Position numbers and translations under genes: made by a program. From positions 33,381 through 97,380 of the forward strand of contig NZ_MSSV01000019.1 of NCBI RefSeq assembly GCF_002150505.1: a DNA stretch of 64,000 nt, written 5' to 3'. Each line of letters begins with the position of its first letter. Position 1 is the first letter of the stretch. Positions 52,288 through 61,800 of the stretch are shown here, piece after piece. Below the pieces are notes generated by a model. The model ran no database searches and was not told where the DNA came from. It worked only from the letters and a program-made list of their open reading frames with translations. Source of the stretch: Algoriphagus ratkowskyi (GTDB lineage: Bacteria > Bacteroidota > Bacteroidia > Cytophagales > Cyclobacteriaceae).

Positions 52288-52746
52288 ATGAAAAGTAAAT
52301 CCTATCAAAAATTCGCAATCATGATGGCAGTTTCTTTTGTCATCATGTATGGAGTGATGTTTTTAAATGCTGACATTTTCGATCATGTCATGCTTAGCAC
52401 CACCAGAACTTACATGACCATTTTGATGATTTCCGCTATGGCAGTTACCATGATGCTATTTATGTGGGGGATGTATGAAAATAAAAAAGCCAATTATTTG
52501 ATCATAGGAAGTGCGTTGATCATCTTCTTTGGCACATTGTCTATGCTCAGAAATCAAACGATGATTGCTGATGTACAATGGATGAAAGCGATGATTCCTC
52601 ATCACTCATCAGCTATAATGGTAAGTCAAAAAGCACATTTGAAAGATCCGGAAGCACAGAAATTGGCTCAAGATATCATCGAAGCACAAAAAAAGGAAAT
52701 CGCCCAAATGAAAGCGATGATTAATAGACTGGAATCCAATAAATAA
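52288..52746 (+). CDS. DUF305-type membrane protein
   Basis: This 152-residue protein has three hydrophobic segments (FAIMMAVSFVIMYGVMFL, TILMISAMAVTMMLFMW, ANYLIIGSALIIFFGTL). A C-terminal helix pair carries the DUF305 signature MKAMIPHHSSAIMVSQKA and ends IAQMKAMINRLE. DUF305 proteins are Met/His-rich and are found with copper oxidases; they may bind Cu in the periplasm. The 7-bp gap before the multicopper oxidase suggests that they are co-transcribed. Confidence 0.85.
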   Translation: MKSKSYQKFAIMMAVSFVIMYGVMFLNADIFDHVMLSTTRTYMTILMISAMAVTMMLFMWGMYENKKANYLIIGSALIIFFGTLSMLRNQTMIADVQWMKAMIPHHSSAIMVSQKAHLKDPEAQKLAQDIIEAQKKEIAQMKAMINRLESNK

Positions 52747-52752
52747 TTAAAC

Positions 52753-55176
52753 ATGAGATTTAAACTATATCTACTATTTATACCAGTCGCCTTCCTAGCC
52801 TTTATGGTTTTAGGATTTGCGACTAGCTACGCACAAGAGGCTCCCACTGATACTTCTACTTACACGCTCATATTAAAACAAGAAATGGTCTCGAAGGCAG
52901 GAAAGCCTGTGCCAGCAATGACGGTGAATGATGGGATTCCTGGTCCTACACTTACTTTTAAGGAAGGCGACTACGCGGTCATTTATGTCAAAAATGAAAT
53001 GGATGTGGAAACTTCCGTGCACTGGCATGGAATTTTACTTCCAAATTTCTTTGATGGTGTACCTTATCTCACTACCCCTCCTATTCACCCAGGTGAAACT
53101 CAGAAATATGAGTTTCCATTGATCCAATCCGGCACTTATTGGTATCATTCCCATACTATGCTACAAGAGCAAAGCGGCGTTTATGGCTCTATCGTGATTG
53201 AACCGAAGGAAAAAACTTTGGAATATGATTCAGATTTGGTCATTCTACTTTCTGATTGGACCAATCAAAAGGCAATGAATGTTTTGCGCAATCTAAAGCG
53301 AGGAAATGAGTGGTACAATATTAAAAAGGGAACTGCCACTCCGCTGAATCAAGTGATTGGCCGTGGAGGCTTTGGTGCTCAGATAAATTTCTGGAAACAG
53401 AGAATGGAGGGAGCTGACATTGCAGATATCTACTACAATGCTTTCCTGAATAATGGTCAAGAGACTACACAGTATCCTGATTACAAACCTGGGGACAAAG
53501 TTCGTGTACGCATGATCAACGGTGCGGCCTCCTCTCAATTCTGGTTAACATTCGGTGGAGAAGAACCATTGCTTGTTTCTGCTGACGGTCTGGATGTGGT
53601 TCCTGTCGCTCACAATAAGACTTTCATAGCTATCGCCGAAACCTACGATTTCATTGTCACAATTCCTGATTCTGGAAAAATAGAAATCAGAGCTACTGTA
53701 CAAGATGGTTCGGGACAAACTTCTGCTTTCCTAGGAAAAGGAGATGTTCTGGCTGCAGCGGATGTTCCTCGTCCTGACAAAATTGGAATGATGATGAAAA
53801 TGGCAAAGATGGACATGAAGATGGGTGCACCTGCCATGAAGTTTAAACCATCCGAAGAAGAGCCTAAAGAAATGATGAATAAGTGGGGAATGCAGATGGA
53901 TGATTCAATGAACATGGACAATATGGATCATAAGGACATGAAAATGGATCATTCCAAGATGGAGAAGTCTGATATGAAAATGGATCATTCCAAGATGAAT
54001 ATGGAGGAGAAAAGCACCAGTGATTCTTCTAAGAAAGCTGCTATGCAAGGCATGGATCATTCTAAAATGAACCACAATGATCCTATGAATAAACCTATGG
54101 AAATGGATCATAAAATGGATATGGAAAAATCCACGGACAAAATGCCAGGTATGGATATGTTTGCCGAATACAATTACGATTACCTCAAATCACCTGAAAA
54201 AACAAATTTTCCAGCCGATGAACCAGTAAATGAAGTATTGCTAAACCTTACTGGAAACATGTGGCGATACATCTGGAGTATGAATGGCGTACCACTGGCT
54301 GAAGCGGATAAGATCAAGATCGAAGGCGGAAAAGTGACCCGAATCACGTTGAACAACCTCACGATGATGCATCATCCTATGCACCTACATGGGCATTTCT
54401 TCAGAGTCATTAATGACAAGGGAGAATATTCACCATTAAAGCATACCGTGAACGTTCCGCCAATGCAGAAGATCACTATAGAATTTGAAGGAACAGAAGA
54501 AGGAGATTGGTTTTTTCACTGTCATGTGCTTTACCACATGATGGGTGGTATGGCAAGAGTTTTCTCTTATGATACGCCACGAGATCCGAGAATGAAGGAA
54601 TTCCCACTTAAGAAACTCATCAAAGAAAGTGATGAATATTTCAACTGGGGTTCAGCAGAAATCGCATCGCACATGACGGAAGTAAACCTGATGTCCTCTA
54701 ACATACGAAATCAGTTCAATCTGAATGCTGAATATGGATATAACCGGAATTTTGAGGCAGAAGTAAGTTACGAGCGATATCTCTATGACTATTTCAGAGT
54801 CTTTGCTGGGGTAAATATGGAAAATGAAATCGAAAAAAGTCTGGATGAAATCAGCACCACTGCTGTAGTTGGTATTCGATTCCTCACCCCTTACCTATTC
54901 AACCTGGATGTAAGACTGGATAGCAAACTCCGACCAGAGTTTAGAATCAATCGAGAAATCATGATTTTCCCTCGTACCAGCATATTCGGAAGCTATGAGT
55001 ACCAAATGGACTTTGGATTAACTAATACACTTCCTGAGTCTGGTGAAAACTCAAATTACAAAGGTGAAACTACCTGGTCAGCAGGTGCGAGTTATATTTT
55101 TTCCAGAAACTTCTCCGTCATGGGAAGCTACGACAATCGCTTTGGCGCTGGTGGTGGACTGACAGTTCGGTTTTAA
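52753..55176 (+). CDS. Multicopper oxidase (PcoA/CopA-like) with Met-rich insert and C-terminal barrel-like domain
   Basis: This 807-residue exported protein (leader MRFKLYLLFIPVAFLAFMVLG) has the multicopper oxidase copper sites: SVHWHG, SGTYWYHSHTM, HPMHLHGHFFR and FFHCHVLYHMMGGMARVF. It probably oxidises Cu+ in the periplasm. Between the second and third cupredoxin domains lies a region of about 130 residues with repeated MDHSKM/MKMDHSKM units, a copper-binding Met/His/Asp-rich insert. After the last copper site about 165 residues (NLMSSNIRNQFNLNAEYGY onward) have alternating strand sequences with a final aromatic GGGLTVRF, resembling the outer-membrane barrel end of CopB/PcoB-type proteins. 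PcoA and PcoB are separate in Proteobacteria, so this looks like a fusion. The N-terminal leader is Sec-like, with no twin-arginine motif. Confidence 0.92.
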   Translation: MRFKLYLLFIPVAFLAFMVLGFATSYAQEAPTDTSTYTLILKQEMVSKAGKPVPAMTVNDGIPGPTLTFKEGDYAVIYVKNEMDVETSVHWHGILLPNFFDGVPYLTTPPIHPGETQKYEFPLIQSGTYWYHSHTMLQEQSGVYGSIVIEPKEKTLEYDSDLVILLSDWTNQKAMNVLRNLKRGNEWYNIKKGTATPLNQVIGRGGFGAQINFWKQRMEGADIADIYYNAFLNNGQETTQYPDYKPGDKVRVRMINGAASSQFWLTFGGEEPLLVSADGLDVVPVAHNKTFIAIAETYDFIVTIPDSGKIEIRATVQDGSGQTSAFLGKGDVLAAADVPRPDKIGMMMKMAKMDMKMGAPAMKFKPSEEEPKEMMNKWGMQMDDSMNMDNMDHKDMKMDHSKMEKSDMKMDHSKMNMEEKSTSDSSKKAAMQGMDHSKMNHNDPMNKPMEMDHKMDMEKSTDKMPGMDMFAEYNYDYLKSPEKTNFPADEPVNEVLLNLTGNMWRYIWSMNGVPLAEADKIKIEGGKVTRITLNNLTMMHHPMHLHGHFFRVINDKGEYSPLKHTVNVPPMQKITIEFEGTEEGDWFFHCHVLYHMMGGMARVFSYDTPRDPRMKEFPLKKLIKESDEYFNWGSAEIASHMTEVNLMSSNIRNQFNLNAEYGYNRNFEAEVSYERYLYDYFRVFAGVNMENEIEKSLDEISTTAVVGIRFLTPYLFNLDVRLDSKLRPEFRINREIMIFPRTSIFGSYEYQMDFGLTNTLPESGENSNYKGETTWSAGASYIFSRNFSVMGSYDNRFGAGGGLTVRF

Positions 55177-55210
55177 TATATAGGTTGATACACAATCAAA
55201 TAAGAATACT

Positions 55211-57244
55211 ATGGATCATTCATCTCATCATCATTCTGATCATCGACCAGTAGAGCAATCGGCAACGAAAAAGAAAATGAATCATCAGGATCATTCGACA
55301 CATCATGGTCATATGATTGAGGATTTCAAAAAACGATTTTGGGTGTCCATGATCATTACGATTCCGATCATTGTCTTGGCTCCGATGATTCAGGAGATGC
55401 TGGGCTACGAATTGACTTTTCCTGGAGATCGCTATATCCAATTCGCACTTTCTACATTTGTTTTCTTTTACGGAGGTTGGCCATTCCTGAAAGGGCTCGT
55501 CTCAGAGATTAAGCAAAAAAAACCGGGAATGATGACGCTGATAGCTTTGGCAATATCGGTAGCCTATTTCTACAGCTCGGCCGTGGTGTTTGGATTAGGG
55601 GGGAAAATCTTCTTCTGGGAACTAGTAAGTCTGATCGATATCATGCTTCTGGGTCACTGGATTGAAATGAAGTCAGTCATGGGTGCTTCCAACGCACTTC
55701 AAGAGCTAGCGAAAATGATGCCTTCCGAAGCCAGACTGATCGATAGTGAAGGAAATAGCAAGGAGATCCCTGTTGAAGAATTAAAAGGTGGAGATATTAT
55801 TCTGGTGAAACCAGGAGAAAAAATCCCAGCCGATGGCGAGGTGATCGAAGGCGAAAGTCATGTAAACGAATCCATGCTAACCGGTGAATCTAAACCTGTA
55901 TCCAAATCCAAAGGTCAGGAAGTGATCGGAGGATCTGTCAACGACAACGGCGCACTTAAGATCAAGGTGAAGCACATTGGGGAGGATACTTTTCTCTCTA
56001 AAGTAATTGACCTGGTGAAAACTGCCCAAGAAAGTAAATCCAAAACTCAGGATTTAGCTAATAAAGCTGCAGGCTGGTTGTTTTATATCGCAATCGCTTC
56101 TGGAATTATCACGCTAATCGTATGGTTATCCATCGGAAAAGATCTTGAGTATTCACTTGAACGGATGGTCACGGTAATGATTATTTCATGTCCTCATGCG
56201 TTGGGCTTAGCCGTTCCCCTGGTAGTGGCTATTTCCACCTCTGAAAGTGCTAAACGGGGTTTATTAATCAGAAATCGCACAGCCTTCGAAAACTCCAGAA
56301 AGATCAGCACCATTATTTTTGATAAGACTGGCACGCTCACTCAAGGAGATTTTGGAGTGACACGGTACGAAAGTTTGGATTCCACTTTGACCAAGGATGA
56401 GATGCTTCAGCTAGCTGCATCTTTGGAAAGTAGTTCTGAACATCCCATTGCTGGAGGAATCTTGCGGAAAGCCAAAGAGTTGGATCTGAAACTCAGCGAG
56501 CCAACCAATTTCCAAAACATCACTGGCAAAGGGATAAAAGCCACTTTAAATGGAAAACAAATGTCCATAGTGAGCCCAGGCATGCTGAAAGAGCAAGGTC
56601 TCGACCAACCCGTAGGTGCATTCAAGGATGATTCTGAAACAGTAGTATTTCTGCTTCAAGAGGGTGAAATTCTTGGATATCTTGCCTTATCCGACGAAAT
56701 CAGACCCGAATCACAAGCTGCGATCGATACCCTAAAGAAGCAAGGAATCAAAGTGGTGATGGCTACAGGTGACAATGAAATGGTAGCAAAAGCAGTTAGC
56801 ACTTCACTGGGATTAGACGACTATTATGCAGAAGTTTTGCCTGAGGATAAGCAAAAAATCATTCAGGATCTTCAAGCCAAAGGTGAATTTGTTGCCATGA
56901 CCGGTGACGGGGTCAACGATGCTCCTGCATTGGCTCAGGCAGACGTTGGAATTGCTGTCGGTTCAGGAACTGATGTAGCCGCAGAGACGGCAGATATTAT
57001 TTTAGTAAATAGCAATCCTCAGGATATCTCGAATTTGATTCTTTTTGGTACGGCTACCTATAAAAAAATCATTCAGAATTTGTGGTGGGCAGCCGGCTAT
57101 AATATTGTGGCCGTCCCACTGGCTGCTGGTGTTTTAGCAGGTGCTGGCATTATCCTCAGCCCTGCAATTGGTGCAGTGCTGATGAGCTTAAGTACAGTGA
57201 TAGTGGCTTTAAACGCTCAGTTATTAAAAAGACAACTTAAATAA
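55211..57244 (+). CDS. copB: Copper P1B-type ATPase (CPH type, CopB-like)
   Basis: This 677-residue pump has a His-rich N-terminal tail (HSSHHHSDHRP, MNHQDHSTHHGHM) in place of HMA domains. The membrane motif is CPHALGLAVPL (Cys327-Pro-His329), the signature of P1B-3 ATPases such as A. fulgidus CopB (Cu2+ export). Other motifs are SMLTGESKPVSK, IIFDKTGTLTQGD, SEHPIAGGI and TGDGVNDAPALAQADVG. Together with the CPC-type pump at 39065 it covers both copper oxidation states. It starts 35 bp after the oxidase gene and ends 23 bp before the DUF2911 gene, so it is part of the second half of the copper operon. The multicopper oxidase may supply its Cu2+ substrate. Confidence 0.95.
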   Translation: MDHSSHHHSDHRPVEQSATKKKMNHQDHSTHHGHMIEDFKKRFWVSMIITIPIIVLAPMIQEMLGYELTFPGDRYIQFALSTFVFFYGGWPFLKGLVSEIKQKKPGMMTLIALAISVAYFYSSAVVFGLGGKIFFWELVSLIDIMLLGHWIEMKSVMGASNALQELAKMMPSEARLIDSEGNSKEIPVEELKGGDIILVKPGEKIPADGEVIEGESHVNESMLTGESKPVSKSKGQEVIGGSVNDNGALKIKVKHIGEDTFLSKVIDLVKTAQESKSKTQDLANKAAGWLFYIAIASGIITLIVWLSIGKDLEYSLERMVTVMIISCPHALGLAVPLVVAISTSESAKRGLLIRNRTAFENSRKISTIIFDKTGTLTQGDFGVTRYESLDSTLTKDEMLQLAASLESSSEHPIAGGILRKAKELDLKLSEPTNFQNITGKGIKATLNGKQMSIVSPGMLKEQGLDQPVGAFKDDSETVVFLLQEGEILGYLALSDEIRPESQAAIDTLKKQGIKVVMATGDNEMVAKAVSTSLGLDDYYAEVLPEDKQKIIQDLQAKGEFVAMTGDGVNDAPALAQADVGIAVGSGTDVAAETADIILVNSNPQDISNLILFGTATYKKIIQNLWWAAGYNIVAVPLAAGVLAGAGIILSPAIGAVLMSLSTVIVALNAQLLKRQLK

Positions 57245-57267
57245 ATATAAACTCCAACCCATCTCAT

Positions 57268-57867
57268 ATGAAAAAGTACCTCTTAGCAATCAGTATCCTA
57301 GCTACTGTAGCCTGCTCATCCGAAAAATCCAACCAACATGAGGATCATGACATGAGCAATATGGACTCCACAACAATGGATCATTCCGAACACACGCCCA
57401 AGCCAGAAGCTTCCAAAAGTCCTCGTACCGAAGCAATGGCAATGACTGGTGGCAATCACATTCACGTTGATTATTCATCCCCGAGCGTCAGAGGAAGACA
57501 GGTTTTTGGTGGATTAGTTGCCATGAATGAAGTATGGGTAACTGGGGCTCATAAAGCGACTTCCATCAAGTTTGATAAGCCTGTAACTATAAATGGTAAA
57601 ACAATAGCAGCTGGCAAATATGGTTTTTTCACCATACCTGGAGAAAATGAATGGACGGTCATCCTCAATCAGGTTTGGGACATGCATCTAGCTGATGATT
57701 ATGATCAAAGCAAAGATGTAATTCGATTTAAGGTAAAGCCTGAAACTTTAAATGAAACAGTCGAGGCTTTAAGGTTCGAAGTAAAGGAAAAAGACACTAA
57801 AACAACTACAATCTCTATCTCATGGGACAAAACGCAGATATCCTTTGATGCAGTCAATGCGGAATAA
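57268..57867 (+). CDS. DUF2911 lipoprotein
   Basis: This 199-residue protein has a lipobox (ATVACSS) followed by a His/Asp/Met-rich linker (HEDHDMSNMDSTTMDHSEHT) and a DUF2911 domain: HIHVDYSSPSVRGRQVFGGL, VNGKTIAAGKYGFFTIPGENEWTVIL with WDMH. DUF2911 proteins are periplasmic beta-sandwich proteins of unknown role. The linker resembles that of the multicopper oxidase and suggests copper binding. It follows the CPH-type ATPase by 23 bp, so it is probably in the same operon. Confidence 0.88.
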   Translation: MKKYLLAISILATVACSSEKSNQHEDHDMSNMDSTTMDHSEHTPKPEASKSPRTEAMAMTGGNHIHVDYSSPSVRGRQVFGGLVAMNEVWVTGAHKATSIKFDKPVTINGKTIAAGKYGFFTIPGENEWTVILNQVWDMHLADDYDQSKDVIRFKVKPETLNETVEALRFEVKEKDTKTTTISISWDKTQISFDAVNAE

Positions 57868-57998
57868 ATGAGAAAGAGCAACCCATTTCAAGTGTATATA
57901 ATGCAAGTTGATTAGGTCTATCTGGAAAAAAATCAGCTATTTAATTAAATAAATTTCTATTAACCTTTTTAAATAAAAAAAACAAAAACCTATCAAAA

Positions 57999-58553
57999 AT
58001 GAAAAATCTAAGAACTCCTATTGCCCTTAGCTTAGCACTTGTGCTTTCCGTTGCTTGCTCTAGTAAATCAACAGAAGACCAATCTCAAATGGATGGTGCA
58101 GAGAATCATGAAATGCACGAAGTCGCATCTACCGACGTAGCTAAAGCAACTCCAGTGGCTTTTAAAGATGAATCAACCACAAAAATCTTCAATGCTTACT
58201 TAGCTATGAAGGATGCTTTGGTAGCTACCGACGGTGATAAAGTAAGTGCAGAAGCTAAAAAGTTAGAAGCACTTTTGGTTGATCAAAAATTCAATGCAAT
58301 CAAAGCTGACGTGCAGAAAATAGCAGCAAGTACAGACACAAAAATCCAAAGAGATTCGTTTGACAGTCTTTCTGAACAGATGATCACCTTAGCAAAAAAC
58401 AGTGAGCTCACTTCAGGAAACTTGTTCCTACAGCATTGCCCAATGGCAAATGGAAATACAGGTGCAAATTGGTTGAGTTTATCAGAAGAAATTAGAAACC
58501 CCTATTTCGGAGATAAAATGCTTAAATGCGGCTCAGTAACTGAGAAGATTTGA
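57999..58553 (+). CDS. DUF3347-like lipoprotein
   Basis: This 184-residue protein has a lipoprotein signal (LALVLSVACSSKS) and a helical domain ending HCPMANGNTGANWLSLSEEI and MLKCGSV. That ending and the preceding helices match the C-terminal region of the CusB-type adaptor at 50365-52146, so the two share a DUF3347-like domain with a conserved CPM and a late Cys that could bind copper. It is the last gene of the copper island. A hairpin terminator follows 10 bp after its stop. Confidence 0.87.
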   Translation: MKNLRTPIALSLALVLSVACSSKSTEDQSQMDGAENHEMHEVASTDVAKATPVAFKDESTTKIFNAYLAMKDALVATDGDKVSAEAKKLEALLVDQKFNAIKADVQKIAASTDTKIQRDSFDSLSEQMITLAKNSELTSGNLFLQHCPMANGNTGANWLSLSEEIRNPYFGDKMLKCGSVTEKI

Positions 58554-58563
58554 TTTTATGATA

Positions 58564-58599
58564 GTAAGGGCGAAAGATTTTTCGCCCTTACAATTTTTT
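58564..58599 (+). terminator. Terminator after the DUF3347-like gene
   Basis: A 12-bp stem GTAAGGGCGAAA / TTTCGCCCTTAC with a short loop is followed by TTTTTT. It closes the copper operon. Confidence 0.85.
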
Positions 58600-58661
58600 A
58601 ATAACATGATCTATTATCAAACTTCAAACATAATGACCAAGAAATAAGGTTAACAAAAAAT

Positions 58662-58766
58662 TGCGCTCTCCGCGTAAACCTCTGTGCACTTTGCGGTTAA
58701 GAAAACCCAAAAACATATTTCTAAATTCTTGCGCTCTCCGCGTATCCTTGGTGTGCTCTGCGGGAA
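58662..58766. repeat. CGC-rich intergenic repeat, copies 2 and 3
   Basis: Two related units, TGCGCTCTCCGCGTAAACCT... (58662-58700) and TGCGCTCTCCGCGTATCCTT... (58730-58766), stand as direct repeats 68 bp apart. They share the pattern of 38924-38960 at the other edge of the copper genes. No gene in this gap (58600-58865) is supported. Confidence 0.7.
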
Positions 58767-58865
58767 AAAAACCGATACAATAATCTGTAAATATCTCCCT
58801 CCCCTACATCCACATTCCATTTCAAATGATATCTTTAGGAATCAGATTTCATTAACCCTTTTTTC

Positions 58866-61800
58866 ATGACTGTTTCAGAATACTTACAAAGTATCAATAC
58901 CCGATATAAGCTTGGACATGCCACCGAACATACTTTTAGAGGCGATCTCCAGCAACTCATAGAATCTATCGTCCCGAATATCTCCGCCACCAACGAACCC
59001 AAACGTCAGGCTTGCGGTGCACCGGATTATATTCTGACGAATAAAAAGGAAATTCCCGTCGGCTTTATAGAAGCCAAGGATATCGGGGATTCGGATCTGG
59101 CTGGCGCCAAAAAGAATGGAAACAAGGAACAGTTTGATCGGTATAAAGCCTCGCTGGACAACTTGATCTTTACCGATTACCTGAATTTCTACTATTACCG
59201 AAATGGAGAACTGGCTTCGCAAATCTGCATTGGTGTAGTTGATGGTGGGAAAATCCTTCCACTCCCACACAACTTCCCTGCCTTCGAGCTTCTCATAGAG
59301 AACTTCACCACGCACATAGGGCAAAGCATCAAAAGCCCCAAGAAACTAGCGGAGATGATGGCGGGCAAAGCTAAAATGCTTGCCAATGTGATAGAGAACT
59401 CCCTCAACTCGGATGTGGAAAATCAGGAGAATTCCACCCTCAAAGAGCAGATGAATGCCTTCAAGGAAATACTCATTCACGACATTACCCCAAAGGAATT
59501 TTCGGATGTCTATGCCCAGACGATAGCTTACGGCATGTTTGCAGCGAGATTGTATGATGAGTCCTTGGATACTTTTTCCCGACAGGAAGCAGCCGACTTG
59601 ATCCCCAAATCCAATCCGTTCCTGCGCAAACTCTTCCAATACATCGCCGGATATGACCTGGACGATAGAATCACCTGGATCGTAGATGCGCTGGCGGATA
59701 TATTCCGTGCTACAGATGTGAATGCTATTCTGAAGAATTTTGGAAAAGCCACTAAGATGGAGGATCCGATTATCCACTTCTACGAGGACTTCCTTAGTAG
59801 CTATGATCCAAAGCTGCGCAAAGCAAGGGGTGTTTGGTACACGCCTCATCCCGTGGTGAACTTCATCATACGAGCGGTGGATGATATTCTGATCGATGAA
59901 TTTGGCCTACCGATGGGCTTGGCAGATACTTCCAAAACCACCATCAAAGTTCCCATCGCCACCCACGACAAACGCTTCTCTGGAGGAATGCGGGAAGTCG
60001 ATCAAGAAGTACATCGAGTACAGTTCCTAGATCCAGCTACCGGCACAGGTACATTCGTGGCCGAAGCGATCAATCAGATCTATTCCAAATTCAAAGGACA
60101 GCAGGGACTCTGGAATAGCTATGTAGAAAATCACCTGCTGCCTCGCATCAATGGCTTCGAACTCCTGATGGCCTCCTATGCCATGGCGCATCTGAAGCTG
60201 GACTTACTCCTGAAGCAAACAGGCTATACGGGAACAAAAGGGCAGCGATTCAGAATCTACCTGACGAATAGCCTAGAGCAGGCATCAAAAGAAGTTCCTG
60301 ATTTGTTTATGTCAAGGTGGCTTACAGATGAAGCAATTCAAGCAGATGCGGTGAAAAGAGATTTGCCAGTAATGATCGTCGCTGGAAATCCACCTTATAG
60401 TGTAAGTAGTACGAATAAAAGTGCTTGGATACAAAATCTGATTGCTGATTACAAAAAGAACCTCAATGAAAGGAAGATAAATCTGGACGATGATTACATC
60501 AAGTTCATTCGTTACGGTCAGTATTATATAGAGAAAAATGGCTCAGGAATTTTAGCTTACATCTCTAACAATAGTTTCATAGATGGAATAACTCATCGGC
60601 AAATGAGAAAGTCCTTATTAGATACTTTTGATAAAATATACATTCTGGATTTGCATGGAAATAGCAATAAAAAAGAAAAAGCTCCGGATGGGACTAAGGA
60701 CGAAAATGTCTTTGACATTAGGCAAGGTGTGTCAATAAACATCTTCATAAAAAGAAACGATACATTTAAAGAAAATGCGAAAGTTTACATCTCAGATATT
60801 TACGGCACTAGAGACTATAAATATCAAAAACTTAGCGATAAAAGTATTTCCTCGATTCAATGGAAAGAGATAATGTTATCAAAACCTGAATATTATTTCA
60901 ATGAACAAGATCAAGTCCTATTAAAAGAATATAGGACAAAAATTTCACTGACAGAATTATTTAAGCATTTTAACTCGGGGATACAAACTAAAAGAGATAG
61001 TTTCACAATGCATTTTAGCCAAAAAGAACTCTCGAATATATTAAAGGATTTAATAACTTATGAGACGAAAGATACACTTTTAAAATATCAACTAGCAGCT
61101 GACGGAAGAGACTGGACAATAAGCTTTGCAAAAAAGGATATTCTTTCAGGGTATAAAAATATTGAGGTTCTTTATCGTCCTTTTGATTCTCGACATACCG
61201 CTTACACAGGTAATTCCAAAGGATTTTTAGCTTATCCAAGAACTAAAACATCTGACCAATTGATAGGAAAAGAAAACATTACTTTAATTTCTTGTAGACA
61301 GACAAAAAGTAATCCAGGAGTATTTATTTCTAAATCACCAATTGATCAAAAAGTATTTAGTGCTTATGATATAAATACAATGCTACCTCTCTACCTCTAC
61401 CCAGATTCCGATTCCCAGCTTTCCATAGATTCTAAGGTCACTCGCACGCCGAATCTAGATATGAAAATCGTAGGGGTGATTGAGAAGGGATTGGGATTGA
61501 AGTTTGTGCCAGAGAAAGACCTCACCCCCAACCCCTCTCCTGAAGGAGATGGGAGTTTCGCGCCGATTGATTTGTTGGATTACATCTATGCAGTGCTGCA
61601 TTCGCCTACTTATAGAGAGACCTACAAGGAGTTTTTGAAGATAGATTTCCCGAGAGTTCCCTATCCTGAGGATGTAGAGAACTTCTGGAAGCTCGTGCAG
61701 CTTGGTGGCGAACTTCGCGCCCTCCACCTGATGGAAAGCCCAAGTCTAAACGACTACATCACCGAATACCCTGTAGGAGGCGAGAATGAAGTGGAGAAGC

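Noticed and set aside
58684..58869. Short plus-strand frame before the RM gene
   Set aside because: It is made largely of the intergenic repeat copies and has no protein-like pattern.
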